Below, piece by piece: positions 1 to 8,683 of a stretch of DNA of 64,000 bases. Below the pieces are notes generated by a model, which saw only the letters and a list, made by a program, of their open reading frames with translations, searched no databases and was not told the DNA's origin. The translations under genes and the position numbers were made by a program. The stretch is taken from the NCBI RefSeq assembly GCF_007746075.1, contig NZ_CP036339.1:1808785-1872784 (forward strand). The letters are read 5' to 3'. Each line of letters begins with the position of its first letter. The stretch's first letter is position 1. This DNA is from Lacipirellula limnantheis (GTDB taxonomy: Bacteria; Planctomycetota; Planctomycetia; Pirellulales; Lacipirellulaceae).

Positions 1-70
1 CATCGGCGGCGTCGCCGCAGAGAGCGGCAATCGCGAGGACGAGCAGTAGAAGCGAGCGGTGGAGTTTCAT
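1..70 (-). CDS. flgI: FlgI (flagellar P-ring protein), N-terminal signal peptide only, cut by the window edge
   Basis: Only the first 23 codons are in the window. They start with ATG (complement of 68-70) and encode Met-Lys-Leu-His-Arg, a run of Leu/Val/Ala, and then Cys-Gly-Asp-Ala-Ala, which is a typical Sec signal peptide. The gene lies 46 bases downstream of flgH in the same direction. In bacteria with the order flgF-flgG-flgA-flgH, the next gene is normally flgI, which forms the periplasmic P ring around the flagellar rod. The identification therefore rests on synteny and the signal peptide; no mature FlgI sequence is visible. Confidence 0.6.
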   Translation of the reverse strand, partial: MKLHRSLLLLVLAIAALCGDAAD

Positions 71-116
71 GAGATTGCGTCGAGATTCGATGAAAAGGCA
101 GTCGGCGGCGGCAGCT

Positions 117-818
117 CTAGAAGGGCTTGTAGCGAGCGTAGAATTCGGAGAACCAGCCCCGTTCGTAACCCTCGCGGACCATGCCAACCTCTTTCTTCTT
201 GATATTGAGGTTGACGATCGAGTCGGTCGTGACCGTTCGATCGGGCTGAATTGATTCGCGACTTACCTCGCCGCTGAGGAAGATTTTCCAGTTCTCTTCG
301 TTGTTCTCGACGTTCCAATTGGCTTCGATGTAGAGGTTCCCATTGGGGCGGATGTCGATGACTTCGCCGGCGATTTTGAACGACATCGCGTCGCGAAGCT
401 CCAGGTCGGACTCGGCTCGGTACTGGCTGTTATTGATGCCCGAGACGCGCGGGTCGCCGGCGAGCTGCGGCGCGAGGCGGATCGATTTGCCGTCGAACGC
501 GAGCCAGCTGGTGAGGGCCTGATTGATGAAGGAGTTTTTGCGCTGTTCCGCGTCGCCTTCGCTGATCATGCGCGTGCGGTAGTCGACGATGACGGTGAGC
601 GTATCGTGCAACTGCACCTCGCGCGGGCGATGGTCGGCCGGGAGTTCGCGGAACATGAAGGAGCCGTTTTCCATCGTCAGAGCTTGCTGCTTTTGCGATT
701 GGACAGGCTCCAGCAACAGGCTGCTGTCTTGGGCTGACGCGCCGCCTACGCCCAGCGTCGCCGAAGCGACGAGGGAGGCGGCAAGGGACGAGCGGCGAAT
801 GGTCGGGTAGCGGTTCAT
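117..818 (-). CDS. flgH: FlgH, flagellar basal-body L-ring protein
   Basis: This 233-residue protein has a signal peptide (about residues 1-29, ending near Ala-Ser-Ala-Gln) followed by the FlgH fold: a central segment with the HDTLTVIVD-like strand, basic and polar β-strand repeats, and a C-terminal VREGYERGWFS-like tail. FlgH assembles the L ring in the outer membrane, around the distal rod, and acts with the FlgI P ring. It sits between flgA and flgI in a minus-strand rod/ring operon. One oddity is that enterobacterial FlgH is a lipoprotein, whereas no lipobox cysteine is seen at the end of this signal peptide, so it looks like an ordinary signal-peptidase-I substrate. The family call is firm; the anchoring mode is inferred. 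Confidence 0.9.
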   Translation of the reverse strand: MNRYPTIRRSSLAASLVASATLGVGGASAQDSSLLLEPVQSQKQQALTMENGSFMFRELPADHRPREVQLHDTLTVIVDYRTRMISEGDAEQRKNSFINQALTSWLAFDGKSIRLAPQLAGDPRVSGINNSQYRAESDLELRDAMSFKIAGEVIDIRPNGNLYIEANWNVENNEENWKIFLSGEVSRESIQPDRTVTTDSIVNLNIKKKEVGMVREGYERGWFSEFYARYKPF

Positions 819-844
819 GAGGGGGTTCCGATAAGAAAAAGCAA

Positions 845-1888
845 CTATTGCGCCGGAGCTGGATTGGCGGCGAGTTCGTCTGCCGAGGAGCCCGCGGTAA
901 AGATCTCGAGCTCGCGGACGCCGACGACGCGCGCTGCGTAGCGTTCCTTGCTAGCAAGCGATTGGACCATCACGAGATCGCCCATCCCGCCATCTTGCTG
1001 GGCCATGGCGTACGTTCGTACCGAGACGCCGGCGGCGCGAGCCCGGATGCTCACCCGCTCGTTGCGGCGCACAATGACGGGGGTGCGAATCTGATTGAGT
1101 TGGATGATCGAGTCGGGCCGTATCCCCTGGATCGCTTCCCGACCGACGACCGCTTCGAGCGACGCGGCGGATTGCGAGGGGATAGCACCAAGTTGGGGGC
1201 GAAGTTCGACGTCGCTGCGGCGCACCAGATCGCCGCGGCTAATCGGCTGAACCGCCACGATGGCCAGATCGAGGCGATCGATCTTCGCGTAGATGAGCGT
1301 CAGCGGCTCGTCGGCGGGGCCCAGGAGAGTCAACCGCTGCCGACCGGTCCAGGGTGCTTCGCCGCCGCTGAGGCGAATGCTGTCGCCCGCCTTGTCGGCG
1401 AAGTCGGCGAGCTTGGCATCCGCTTCAACCTTCACGTTCCACAGGTCGTGGCCGGTTTGGGACTGAACGTATTGCTTGACGGCAGCGGAGAACCGGTCGG
1501 AAGCAAGCTGGATGTCTTGTTCGGTGCGAATCACCGGACGACTGGGAGCGCGCCGTGGCTCGTCTTTCCCGACGGCAGCCTCGGGAATGACGGAGACGAT
1601 GACCGTTCCGCCGAAGCGGATATCGCCCACATCGATGCCGCGCGAGGCGACCAAGTCGCGAATCTCAGCCAGCCGCAGGTACTGTTGCGTCCCCGGAGCA
1701 GGCGTTGGAATGAGGGGCGTCGCGGCGAGTTGGCTGCGGACAGCGTCGTCGTCCGCCAGTACGTCGGCGACGTCGCCCAACAGTACGACCGATCCGCGGG
1801 CCTCCACGCGCGGACGGAGAATCACCTCGGTCGCAGACGCTGGCGCCGCGGCGATGAGTGCGGCGAGGATGACGAGCAATCGTGACAT
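845..1888 (-). CDS. flgA: FlgA, P-ring assembly chaperone
   Basis: This 347-residue secreted protein begins with a signal peptide (MSRLLVILAALIAAAPASA). The C-terminal half carries the SAF-type domain typical of FlgA: VQPISRGDLVRRSDVELR, then a VVGREA segment, then a βbarrel ending in VVGVRELEIF. FlgA is the periplasmic chaperone needed to polymerise FlgI into the P ring. It is longer than the roughly 220-residue enterobacterial protein because of an N-terminal region (about residues 20-190) holding other β-rich segments; this longer form is common outside Proteobacteria. It lies 12 bases downstream of flgG and 26 bases upstream of flgH, so the three genes probably share a transcript. Confidence 0.9.
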   Translation of the reverse strand: MSRLLVILAALIAAAPASATEVILRPRVEARGSVVLLGDVADVLADDDAVRSQLAATPLIPTPAPGTQQYLRLAEIRDLVASRGIDVGDIRFGGTVIVSVIPEAAVGKDEPRRAPSRPVIRTEQDIQLASDRFSAAVKQYVQSQTGHDLWNVKVEADAKLADFADKAGDSIRLSGGEAPWTGRQRLTLLGPADEPLTLIYAKIDRLDLAIVAVQPISRGDLVRRSDVELRPQLGAIPSQSAASLEAVVGREAIQGIRPDSIIQLNQIRTPVIVRRNERVSIRARAAGVSVRTYAMAQQDGGMGDLVMVQSLASKERYAARVVGVRELEIFTAGSSADELAANPAPAQ

Positions 1889-1900
1889 GGCTAGGTTCTG

Positions 1901-2707
1901 TTAGTAACGGCGGAGATTCGAGGCGACTTGCATGATCTGATCGCCGGTCTGCACGACCTGGGAATTGAGTTCAAATGCCCGTTGGGTGGTAATCAGGTCG
2001 ATCAACTCCTGCACGGGCTGGACGTTGGAGGCTTCGAGCGTCCCTTGCCGCACGGTGCCCATGCCGTTGGAGCCAGGTAGCCCGTCGACGGGGAAGCTCG
2101 AAGCGTCGGTCTGGCGATAGAGGTTGTCGCCGAGCTTGATCAGGCCGTCGGGGTTGAGAAACTGGGACAGCAAGATTTGTCCGGCGTTCTGCAGCGACGG
2201 GTCGGAGGCGGTGCTGTACTGAACCTGTCCATCGGTCGTGATGACGATGTGAGTCGCTTCGATCGGAATCGAGATCGGAGGGTCGATCACGAGGCCGTTC
2301 TGAGCCGAGCCGAGCACCACCTGGTTGTTGGCGTTGATGCCGAAGTTGCCGGCCCGCGTGTAGAGGGTACCGCCGTTGGTGGCGTCGTTGACGCGGAAAA
2401 ACCCTTCACCTTCAATGGCGAGATCGAGCGGACGGTTGGTGGTTTCGAACGCGCCTTGCTCGTAATTGGTTTGGGTGCTGGAAACGCGGGCGCCGAGGCC
2501 GACTTCGATGCCGGTCGACGTGATGTTGCCGTCGGCGTCGAGGGCCCCGGGGTAGCGAATCTGGCGATAGAAGAGGTCCTGGAAGTTGGCCCGATCTTCC
2601 TTAAACGCCGTGGTGTTAACGTTCGCCAGATTATTGGCAATGACGTCGAGCTTGGTCTCGAGGGCGTCCATGCCGGTGGCGGCGGTGTAAAGGGTTTGAA
2701 CGCTCAT
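1901..2707 (-). CDS. flgG: FlgG, flagellar distal rod protein
   Basis: This 268-residue protein has the usual FlgG length. The N-terminal rod signature (MDALETKLDVIANNLANVNT, residues 13-32) and the C-terminal helix (ELNSQVVQTGDQIMQVASNLRRY) form the two coiled-coil halves that build the rod. The middle holds the GEGFFRV and TRAGNF motifs of the Flg hook-rod family. FlgG makes the distal rod through the P and L rings. It follows flgF after a 124-base gap carrying two small hairpins and precedes flgA by 12 bases. It was separated from flgF by length and by the canonical C-terminus. Confidence 0.95.
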   Translation of the reverse strand: MSVQTLYTAATGMDALETKLDVIANNLANVNTTAFKEDRANFQDLFYRQIRYPGALDADGNITSTGIEVGLGARVSSTQTNYEQGAFETTNRPLDLAIEGEGFFRVNDATNGGTLYTRAGNFGINANNQVVLGSAQNGLVIDPPISIPIEATHIVITTDGQVQYSTASDPSLQNAGQILLSQFLNPDGLIKLGDNLYRQTDASSFPVDGLPGSNGMGTVRQGTLEASNVQPVQELIDLITTQRAFELNSQVVQTGDQIMQVASNLRRY

Positions 2708-2737
2708 GGCAGTGTCGAGAGTTGAGGAGTTTTGTAG

Positions 2738-2817
2738 CCCCCGGCTACGCCGGGGGGTGACGCCACATGGGGCGACGAGTACCGAAATGGTTGCCTACCC
2801 CCTGGCGGAGCCAGGGG
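2738..2817. repeat. Pair of short perfect hairpins between flgF and flgG
   Basis: Two hairpins lie 42 bases apart. The first (2738-2756) is CCCCCGGC-TAC-GCCGGGGG, with an 8-base perfect stem and 3-base loop. The second (2799-2817) is CCCCTGGC-GGA-GCCAGGGG, of the same size. They are variants of the same design, which suggests a small dispersed REP-like element rather than terminators; neither is followed by a T run on the transcribed strand. They may modulate flgF/flgG transcript processing. Confidence 0.6.
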
Positions 2818-2831
2818 CTGAGATTTATGGA

Positions 2832-3590
2832 TTACGATCGCGTCGAGAGGAGTCGATTCACCAGTCCGCTGATCATGTTGTCTTGATGCTGAATCATGCG
2901 GGTGTTGGCCTCGTAGGCCCGCGAGGTTTCGATCATTGCCATCATCTCGCGCGTGGGGTTGACGCCCGATTGTTCGAGATAACCTTGGCGAACGTCGCGC
3001 TCTCCGTCGACCACCGGAGTCACCGGCGCGAGCGGGCGAAAGAGGTTGTTGCCCATCTTGACGAGGTCGCCGTTCGATTGCGGCTTGGCGAGACCGATTT
3101 CGGTCCATTCGCCGTTCTGCACGATGTTGCCGCCAGGGTAAATCTCCCAGCGGCGCGTGTTGTCGATGAGAATTTCCGTGCCGTCGGTGCTGAGGACCGG
3201 CATCTCGTCCTGTGTGATCAGCCGGCCGTTGGCGTCGATCGTGAAATTGCCGGCCCGCGTGAGAAAGACGTTGCCGTCGGGGGCCTGGACCTGAAAGTAG
3301 CCGTCGCCGTTGATCGTGAAGTCGGTCGGGATATCGGTCTGTCGGAGGCTCTTCGACTCGAAGTCCGTTTCGACGTCGATGATTTTGACGCCGCCGCCGA
3401 CGTCATTTTGCGTGCCGCTGTGGGGATAGTCGCTCTGCTGCTGGATCGCCTGAGCGAAGCGCGCCTGGAAGATGGGGACGTCGCGCTTGAAGCCGACTGT
3501 CTCCATGTTCGCCATGTTGTTGGCGATCACTTCGAGCCGTTGCTGTTGAGCTTGGGCCCCTTCGGCGGAGATGTACATGCCGTAAGGCAT
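2832..3590 (-). CDS. flgF: FlgF, flagellar proximal rod protein
   Basis: This 252-residue rod protein opens with MPYGMYISAEGAQAQQQRL and the rod motif VIANNMANMETVGFKRD. It carries GDGYFQV and TRAGNFTIDANGRL in the centre and ends with an EANTRMIQHQDNM helix. The GMYISAEGA start is typical of FlgF rather than FlgG. FlgF forms part of the proximal rod. It is the first gene of the minus-strand flgF-flgG-flgA-flgH-flgI run. A sequence resembling a sigma-54 (-24/-12) promoter lies about 55 bases upstream of the start, at 3645-3660, which would fit a flagellar operon. The start ATG is at the complement of 3588-3590. Confidence 0.9.
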   Translation of the reverse strand: MPYGMYISAEGAQAQQQRLEVIANNMANMETVGFKRDVPIFQARFAQAIQQQSDYPHSGTQNDVGGGVKIIDVETDFESKSLRQTDIPTDFTINGDGYFQVQAPDGNVFLTRAGNFTIDANGRLITQDEMPVLSTDGTEILIDNTRRWEIYPGGNIVQNGEWTEIGLAKPQSNGDLVKMGNNLFRPLAPVTPVVDGERDVRQGYLEQSGVNPTREMMAMIETSRAYEANTRMIQHQDNMISGLVNRLLSTRS

Positions 3591-3644
3591 CGTTCGACCG
3601 TAGTGCAGGCGTTGCCCCCCTGCATGTCGATGGGACGGACTCTA

Positions 3645-3660
3645 TGCACGCGGCGTGCCG
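3645..3660 (-). promoter_or_regulatory. Candidate sigma-54 (-24/-12) promoter for the flg operon
   Basis: On the minus strand this stretch reads CGGCACGCCGCGTGCA. Against the consensus TGGCACG-N4-TTGCA it keeps GGCACG at the -24 element and TGCA at the -12 element with the correct 10-base GG-to-GC spacing. The predicted start of transcription is near 3634, about 44 bases before the flgF ATG. Sigma-54 control of rod and hook genes is established in several bacteria; its use here is inference. Confidence 0.4.
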
Positions 3661-3745
3661 CGATTCGTTCCCAAGGAAAGCCTGAAGTTTTCGCGACGAC
3701 GGAGCAATCGATGAAGCTAGCAGGCTAGCGGCGCCAGCGGCAGAA

Positions 3746-3775
3746 GGCGCCGATCGGCGCCGATTGGCGATCGGC
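3746..3775. repeat. Palindromic block downstream of hemC
   Basis: A perfect 16-base palindrome (GGCGCCGATCGGCGCC, 3746-3761) overlaps a second inverted repeat (GCCGAT/ATCGGC, 3759-3775). It lies just past the hemC stop codon and upstream of flgF, both on minus. It could fold in hemC mRNA, but there is no T tract, so a terminator role is only possible, not shown. Confidence 0.3.
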
Positions 3776-3836
3776 AAAGTTTGCCGCAAGCAGGGCCCGG
3801 CGACGCACCTGCGTGTCATCGCTGTGACGAACAGCT

Positions 3837-4790
3837 TTAACCTTGTTTGGCGGCGAGGATGATCGCCTCCGCGCCGAGCATGCGTAGCTCATCTGCCACG
3901 GCGAGGCCCGCTTGTTCGGCAGCGGCCACGGCGTCCCCGGGCTCGCCGGCGGGGAGTTCGGCGACGATCGCGCTTCGGACCACTTCGCGGCCGTCGAGGC
4001 TCGCAACCAATCCATCGATCCGCAGCGTCTGGCGGTCGACGCGGCCCCAAGCCGCAATGGGAGCAGAGCAACCTCCGTGCAAGGCGGCCAGTACGGCCCG
4101 TTCGGCGACGACGCCGAGGCGGGTGAGCGGATCGTTCAAGTGAGCGACCATTTCCAGCGTCGGGAGATCGTCGGCACGGCATTCAAGCGCTAGTGAACCT
4201 TGACCTGGGGCCGGCAACATGCGGGGCGGTTCGAGGCGGTCGGTGATCCGAGCGGCCCAGCCGAGGCGCGTGAGGCCGGCGGCGGCCAGGACGATGGCGT
4301 CGAATTCGCCATCGTCGAGTTTGCGGAGTCGTGTATCAACATTGCCGCGGATGCCGGCGACGTGGAGATCGGGACGGAGGTGAAGCAGTTGCGCCCGCCG
4401 GCGCAAACTTCCGGTGCCGACGCGGGCGCCGGGGGGAAGATCGGCCAGCGACGCGGCGGAGCGGGCTACCAAGGCGTCGGCGACGCTTTCGCGCGGCGGG
4501 GTCGCGGCGAGGACGAGCCCGGCGACTTGTTCGGTCGGCAAATCTTTCAGACTGTGAACTGCCAGATCGACCTGGCCGGCGAGCAATGCTGCTTGGATTT
4601 CCTTGGTGAAGACGCCTTGCGTGCCAATCGAACCAACGGGGCCAAGTTGTTCCACGTCGCCCCGGGTAGTGATCTCGACGATTTCCACGGCCGCACCGAG
4701 TCGGCTCAGTTCCGCGGCGACCCAATCGCTCTGCCAGCGAGCCAGCTTGCTGGCGCGGGTGCCAATACGCAGCGGGCGATCGAGCGGCAT
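3837..4790 (-). CDS. hemC: Hydroxymethylbilane synthase (porphobilinogen deaminase)
   Basis: This 317-residue enzyme begins MPLDRPLRIGTRASKLA, the standard HemC N-terminus. It has the basic substrate-binding segments (GSLRRRAQLL, RGNVDTRLRKLD) and the catalytic Asp region. The cysteine that carries the dipyrromethane cofactor is in LHGGCSAPI. HemC polymerises four porphobilinogens into hydroxymethylbilane in tetrapyrrole synthesis. The start chosen (complement of 4788-4790) overlaps the DUF502 stop as TGATG, which points to translational coupling. A longer in-frame reading upstream is out-of-frame DUF502 sequence and lacks HemC features. Confidence 0.97.
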   Translation of the reverse strand: MPLDRPLRIGTRASKLARWQSDWVAAELSRLGAAVEIVEITTRGDVEQLGPVGSIGTQGVFTKEIQAALLAGQVDLAVHSLKDLPTEQVAGLVLAATPPRESVADALVARSAASLADLPPGARVGTGSLRRRAQLLHLRPDLHVAGIRGNVDTRLRKLDDGEFDAIVLAAAGLTRLGWAARITDRLEPPRMLPAPGQGSLALECRADDLPTLEMVAHLNDPLTRLGVVAERAVLAALHGGCSAPIAAWGRVDRQTLRIDGLVASLDGREVVRSAIVAELPAGEPGDAVAAAEQAGLAVADELRMLGAEAIILAAKQG

Positions 4791-5722
4791 CAGGTTTCCG
4801 GATTGGGGGCCGGCAGCGGAGGCGTGGCGGGAAGCTGGCGGAATGACGTCGCCTTGTATCCTTGTTGCGGCGGAGTCACGACGCCGCAGCTCATGATGTA
4901 TTGTAACGCTTGTTCCATCGTGATGTTGAGGTCGATGGTTTCGCTGCGCTTCACGGTCGCGGTAAATCCGGTGAACGGCATTGGCGAGGTCGGCACCAGC
5001 ACCGCAAGGACGGGCTCGTTGGCGGCGCATGCGATATCGAGGAGGCTTTCGCCGGTGACGAACGCGAGTTGCCAAATTCCCTTGCGAGGGTATTCGATCG
5101 CCACGATGCGGGTGTAGGCGATCTCCGTTTCATTGAACATGAAATCGGTCACTTGCTTGACCGACGAATAAACGTTGCGGATCAGCGGCAGTCGCGTGAC
5201 CCCCCGTTCGAACTGCGTCCAAAAGAAGCGGCCGATGCCGGCAGCCAGAAATTTCCCCAGTAGGTAGAGCGTGAGGATGAAGACGCAGAGGAAGATCGGT
5301 ACGACGATTCGTCGCTGCAGATATTTGTTCTGGACGTAGACCTGATAGACGCCGTCGGCGGTGGCGGGCATGGGGGCCTTGCCGACGGCCTCGGCCACTT
5401 CGTCGTAGTCGGCCGCCGGGATGTACTGGCCGTCGGCCGTTTGGCGATAGGCCACGCCTTCGATCAGCGCCCGGCCCTTCACGGGTTGGTCGGCGGGGAC
5501 GAGGTCGGCGGGGATGATGCTCTTTTCGTGATAGTCGACGAGCAGCGTCCGCGCGCCATTTTCTAAGGGGACGAGGAGGTACTCGGCGACCGTGTTCCAG
5601 ACCCACAGAATGATGACGATCGTCAGCAGCGGCGGGAGCAAGATGCCCAGGCCGCGCACGATCGCTCGACGAAACGGATCGAGCGCGCTCGCAGATTTCG
5701 TCGTTGGCTGCGGGGAGGACAT
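4790..5722 (-). CDS. DUF502 family inner-membrane protein
   Basis: This 310-residue protein has one transmembrane helix near residues 22-46 (LGILLPPLLTIVIILWVWNTV) and a second near 136-160 (IVVPIFLCVFILTLYLLGKF). These are followed by the conserved DUF502 segment PLIRNVYSSVKQVTDF and the β-rich C-terminal part containing FVTGES and VLVPTSPMPFTG. The family is widespread and its biochemical function is unknown; plant relatives (LCV/COV) affect trafficking and patterning. About 90 residues between the two helices are longer than in most bacterial members. The last codon overlaps the hemC start, so the two genes are probably co-transcribed. Confidence 0.88.
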   Translation of the reverse strand: MSSPQPTTKSASALDPFRRAIVRGLGILLPPLLTIVIILWVWNTVAEYLLVPLENGARTLLVDYHEKSIIPADLVPADQPVKGRALIEGVAYRQTADGQYIPAADYDEVAEAVGKAPMPATADGVYQVYVQNKYLQRRIVVPIFLCVFILTLYLLGKFLAAGIGRFFWTQFERGVTRLPLIRNVYSSVKQVTDFMFNETEIAYTRIVAIEYPRKGIWQLAFVTGESLLDIACAANEPVLAVLVPTSPMPFTGFTATVKRSETIDLNITMEQALQYIMSCGVVTPPQQGYKATSFRQLPATPPLPAPNPET

Positions 5723-5798
5723 GAAGGAAGGAGGAAGGTCGAAGGGGGAGGGGGGAAGGGTTTTAAGGCGGGGTTGGTTTGGCGGATGCTAACTCGCT

Positions 5799-6563
5799 TT
5801 AGCCGCCGGCAGGGGTACGGGCGAGGACCAGCACCGTGACGTCGGCGGCGCCGGCGCGGCGCAAGACGCGGGCGGCTTCGCTGCAAGTGGCGCCGGTCGT
5901 CAGAATGTCATCGACGATCAGCACCCGGGCGGCCGCTAAATAATAGGATGCACCTACAGCCATTTCTCCCGCCAAATTGCGAAATCGTGCGGGGCGTGAT
6001 AATCCGACCTGCGGCGGCACATTCCGCACAAGCCGCAACATCTCCCCGGCGCACGGCGCCTCCAGGCGTTCGGCAAGCCGACGGGCGAGCATCTGCGGCG
6101 CGTTTGCGCCGCGTTGCCAGCGCCGCCAACGATGCATCGGGACGGCAGTGACGACGTCGATTCGCAACGCCAGCAATTGCTCGCGTAGCCGTTGCCAAGC
6201 CAAGTCGGCGAGTGCTCGGGTGACGACTCCTTGGCGGTCGGCTTTTGTGCGCATCACCAGTTGACGGAGCAATCCCTCATAGCTGCCGAGCGCAATGGCG
6301 CGATCAAAGCGGAGCTTGTCGCCTCGACAGCGGTTGCAGGCGAGATCAACGCCATTAGTTGAAGGAACTGGCGCGGCGCAGCGCGGGCAGACCCGCCAGT
6401 CAATCAGTTCAAGCTTTGTTTCGCAGTCGCTGCAGAGCGATAGTTCGCGCTGGCCGTCAGCCAAGTCGCGATAGCAGGCGATGCACTTGGCGGGGAAGAC
6501 GAGGTCGAGCCCGGCGCTCAAGGCGTCGCGCCACCAGGGCGGTTTGGTCAGTGGTCCGGGCAT
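5799..6563 (-). CDS. ComF family phosphoribosyltransferase-like protein
   Basis: The protein is about 254 residues long if translation starts at the ATG at the complement of 6561-6563; an ATG at 6570-6572 is equally possible. The N-terminus has a zinc-ribbon layout (CIAC, LCSDC, CPRC, CNRC). The C-terminal half is a type I phosphoribosyltransferase domain with the PRPP-binding loop VLIVDDILTTGAT and the ComF signature VPMHRWRRWQRG. ComF is required for DNA uptake during competence in Firmicutes and naturally competent Gram-negatives, where it helps move single-stranded DNA across the inner membrane. No other competence gene is adjacent. It is divergent from the LptF/LptG-like gene, with about 175 bases between them. 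Confidence 0.88.
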   Translation of the reverse strand: MPGPLTKPPWWRDALSAGLDLVFPAKCIACYRDLADGQRELSLCSDCETKLELIDWRVCPRCAAPVPSTNGVDLACNRCRGDKLRFDRAIALGSYEGLLRQLVMRTKADRQGVVTRALADLAWQRLREQLLALRIDVVTAVPMHRWRRWQRGANAPQMLARRLAERLEAPCAGEMLRLVRNVPPQVGLSRPARFRNLAGEMAVGASYYLAAARVLIVDDILTTGATCSEAARVLRRAGAADVTVLVLARTPAGG

Positions 6564-6739
6564 AAGGTGCATTCCGGCGGCACGATAAAGGCCTCTCCGG
6601 GTAGATATTCTGCGGCCGCAATGTGGGCGGTGCAAGCAAATACCCCGGGATTCGCAGCCGGGCGCCGAGGTTGACGCTAGCAGCCGGGCTCGACTACTCT
6701 CCGCGGCTTCCGTTCCCGCAGGATTCTGGCGCGAGTGCG

Positions 6740-7870
6740 ATGTTTATCCTCAACCGATATCTGCTGCGGCAATTCTTGCAGGTCTTTCTGATCTGCTTTT
6801 CGAGCCTCACCGGACTGTACATCGTGATCGACGCGTTCGGTCACCTCGACCACTTTTCGTCGTACGCCGAAAAGGGGGGCAGCCTGTTTGGGGTGATGGC
6901 CCAATACTACGCTTACCACAGCTTGGCGTTTTTCGACGGCACGAGCGGCATTCTCGCAATGATTTCGGCGATGTTCACGGTGACCTGGCTCCAGCGTCAT
7001 CAGGAATTGACGGCCATCATGGCCGCGGGCATTTCGAAGATGCGGATCATGAAGCCGATCCTGTTCGCCGCGGCGGGCGTCAGCCTCCTCGGCGTGGCCA
7101 ATCGCGAGCTCGTGATCCCGCGCGTTCGCGACGAATTGACGCGTGATACGAAAGACCTGGGAGGCGACGCGGCGCGTGACCTGGAACCGAGATTTGATCG
7201 AAACGGGATCCTGATCGGCGGCGAGAAGATTATCCTTGGCGAGCGAAAGATCCTGAAGCCCGCCTTCGTCTTGCCCGCGGAAATGGCTAAGAGCGGCCAG
7301 CAACTCGTCGCCGCTGAAGGTTACTACAAAGACGCCGCCGAGGGACGGCCGGCGGGTTTCGTCCTCACCGGCGTCACGGCGCCAGCGCGAGTCGATCGCA
7401 TGACCTCGGTGTTGATCGGAGACCAGCCGGTCATCGTCACTCCCCAGGACGTGCCGTGGTTAAGCGCGAACGAGCTGTTCGTCGTGAGCGACCTACCCTT
7501 CCCGCTCCTGGCCAGCGGCTCCAACTGGCGGAAGTACGCCTCGATCGGCGAACTGATCCACGAATTGAATGACCCTGGAGCTGACTTGGGCGCCGACGTC
7601 CGTGTGACCGTCCACACGCGGCTCGTGCAGCCGCTGATGGACGGAACGCTTTTGATGCTCGGATTGCCGCTGATGTTGTCGCGGAGCAATCGCAACATCT
7701 TTCTGTCCATTGGGATTTGCATGGGCGTGGCGACGGCGTTTACGCTCATTGCGCTCAGCTGCCAATCGCTCGGCGCGGTGAACATGCTGCGGCCGTCCCT
7801 GGCGGCGTGGTTGCCGCTGATGATCTTCGTGCCCGTGGCGGCCGGGATGAGCCAAACGCTGCGGACCTAG
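6740..7870 (+). CDS. LptF/LptG family permease
   Basis: This 376-residue membrane protein starts MFILNRYLLRQFLQVFLI, the usual LptF/LptG beginning. It has three N-terminal transmembrane helices, a periplasmic β-jellyroll-type segment (about residues 120-270) and three C-terminal helices with the PLMDGTLLMLGLPLML segment. These proteins form the LptFG part of the lipopolysaccharide-extracting ABC transporter. Only one is encoded here, without lptB/lptA/lptC neighbours, so which of the two paralogues it is cannot be said. The earlier in-frame codon at 6623 was rejected because the extra residues lack any family similarity. Confidence 0.88.
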   Translation: MFILNRYLLRQFLQVFLICFSSLTGLYIVIDAFGHLDHFSSYAEKGGSLFGVMAQYYAYHSLAFFDGTSGILAMISAMFTVTWLQRHQELTAIMAAGISKMRIMKPILFAAAGVSLLGVANRELVIPRVRDELTRDTKDLGGDAARDLEPRFDRNGILIGGEKIILGERKILKPAFVLPAEMAKSGQQLVAAEGYYKDAAEGRPAGFVLTGVTAPARVDRMTSVLIGDQPVIVTPQDVPWLSANELFVVSDLPFPLLASGSNWRKYASIGELIHELNDPGADLGADVRVTVHTRLVQPLMDGTLLMLGLPLMLSRSNRNIFLSIGICMGVATAFTLIALSCQSLGAVNMLRPSLAAWLPLMIFVPVAAGMSQTLRT

Positions 7871-8032
7871 AATTCCGACTGCGGCGGCAGGCGAGGCGAA
7901 CAGCCCAATCGATGCTAGGTGGGTTGAGAATCGCGGCGGCGAAAGATAGGCTGGGTCTCCTGCAAACTCGTAGCTGCGCGCGATGACCTCGGCAGCGACC
8001 GGAACTTATAGACATCTGACTTGGGAGCTGCC

Positions 8033-8467
8033 ATGAAAGTCGCCACCATGACCACGAACAAGGGCGTGATTCGTCTGGAACTGTTCGCCGACAAGACGCC
8101 CAAAACGGTCGAAAACTTTGAAAAGCTCGCCAAGAAGGGCTTTTACGACGGGCTCAAATTTCACCGCGTAATCGAAGATTTTATGATCCAGGGGGGCTGC
8201 CCTGAAGGGACCGGCACCGGCGGCCCTGGCTACAAGTTCGCCGATGAGTTTCATCCCGATCTGAAGCACTCGGGACCTGGCATTTTGTCGATGGCCAACG
8301 CTGGCCCGAATACCAACGGATCGCAGTTCTTCATCACGCACGTGGCCACTCCTTGGCTCGACGGCAAGCACACCGTGTTCGGCAAGGTGCTCGATAAGGG
8401 TCAAGACGTGGTGAACAAGATCAAGCAGGGCGATAAGATTGAGACCCTCGTCATTTCCGAGGAGTAG
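8033..8467 (+). CDS. Cyclophilin-type peptidylprolyl cis-trans isomerase
   Basis: This 144-residue cytoplasmic cyclophilin contains the catalytic arginine in [11 protein letters not shown] and the [18 protein letters not shown] loop. The active-site NGSQFFIT strand and the [12 protein letters not shown] segment are also present. It speeds up isomerisation of proline peptide bonds during protein folding. There is no signal peptide, so it should stay in the cytoplasm, like Escherichia coli PpiB. A GGGAG at 8023-8027 is correctly placed before the ATG at 8033, so the alternative TTG at 8021 was not used. The gene appears monocistronic. Confidence 0.95.
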   Translation: MKVATMTTNKGVIRLELFADKTPKTVENFEKLAKKGFYDGLKFHRVIEDFMIQGGCPEGTGTGGPGYKFADEFHPDLKHSGPGILSMANAGPNTNGSQFFITHVATPWLDGKHTVFGKVLDKGQDVVNKIKQGDKIETLVISEE

Positions 8468-8683
8468 ATTGGCGAGTCGGGTGCACGATATCCGCCTGTT
8501 TGTTCTCGTGCATGCTGAGGCGGAGCGAGTCGCACGAAACCCTCGTGAGACGTCGCTTCACGGACTTCGCGCGATTTTGCGGGCTGTAGCGTCGGCGCCG
8601 AGTGCGAGCGCGTAAGCCAAGCAGCGAGCTATCCTTTCGCCAAGTGAAGGTTAGCATCACGTCTCTGCGCTGCACGACCGACA

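Noticed and set aside
848..1885. Long open frame on the plus strand opposite flgA
   Set aside because: It mirrors flgA almost exactly, lacks any domain and reflects high GC at third positions of the real gene.
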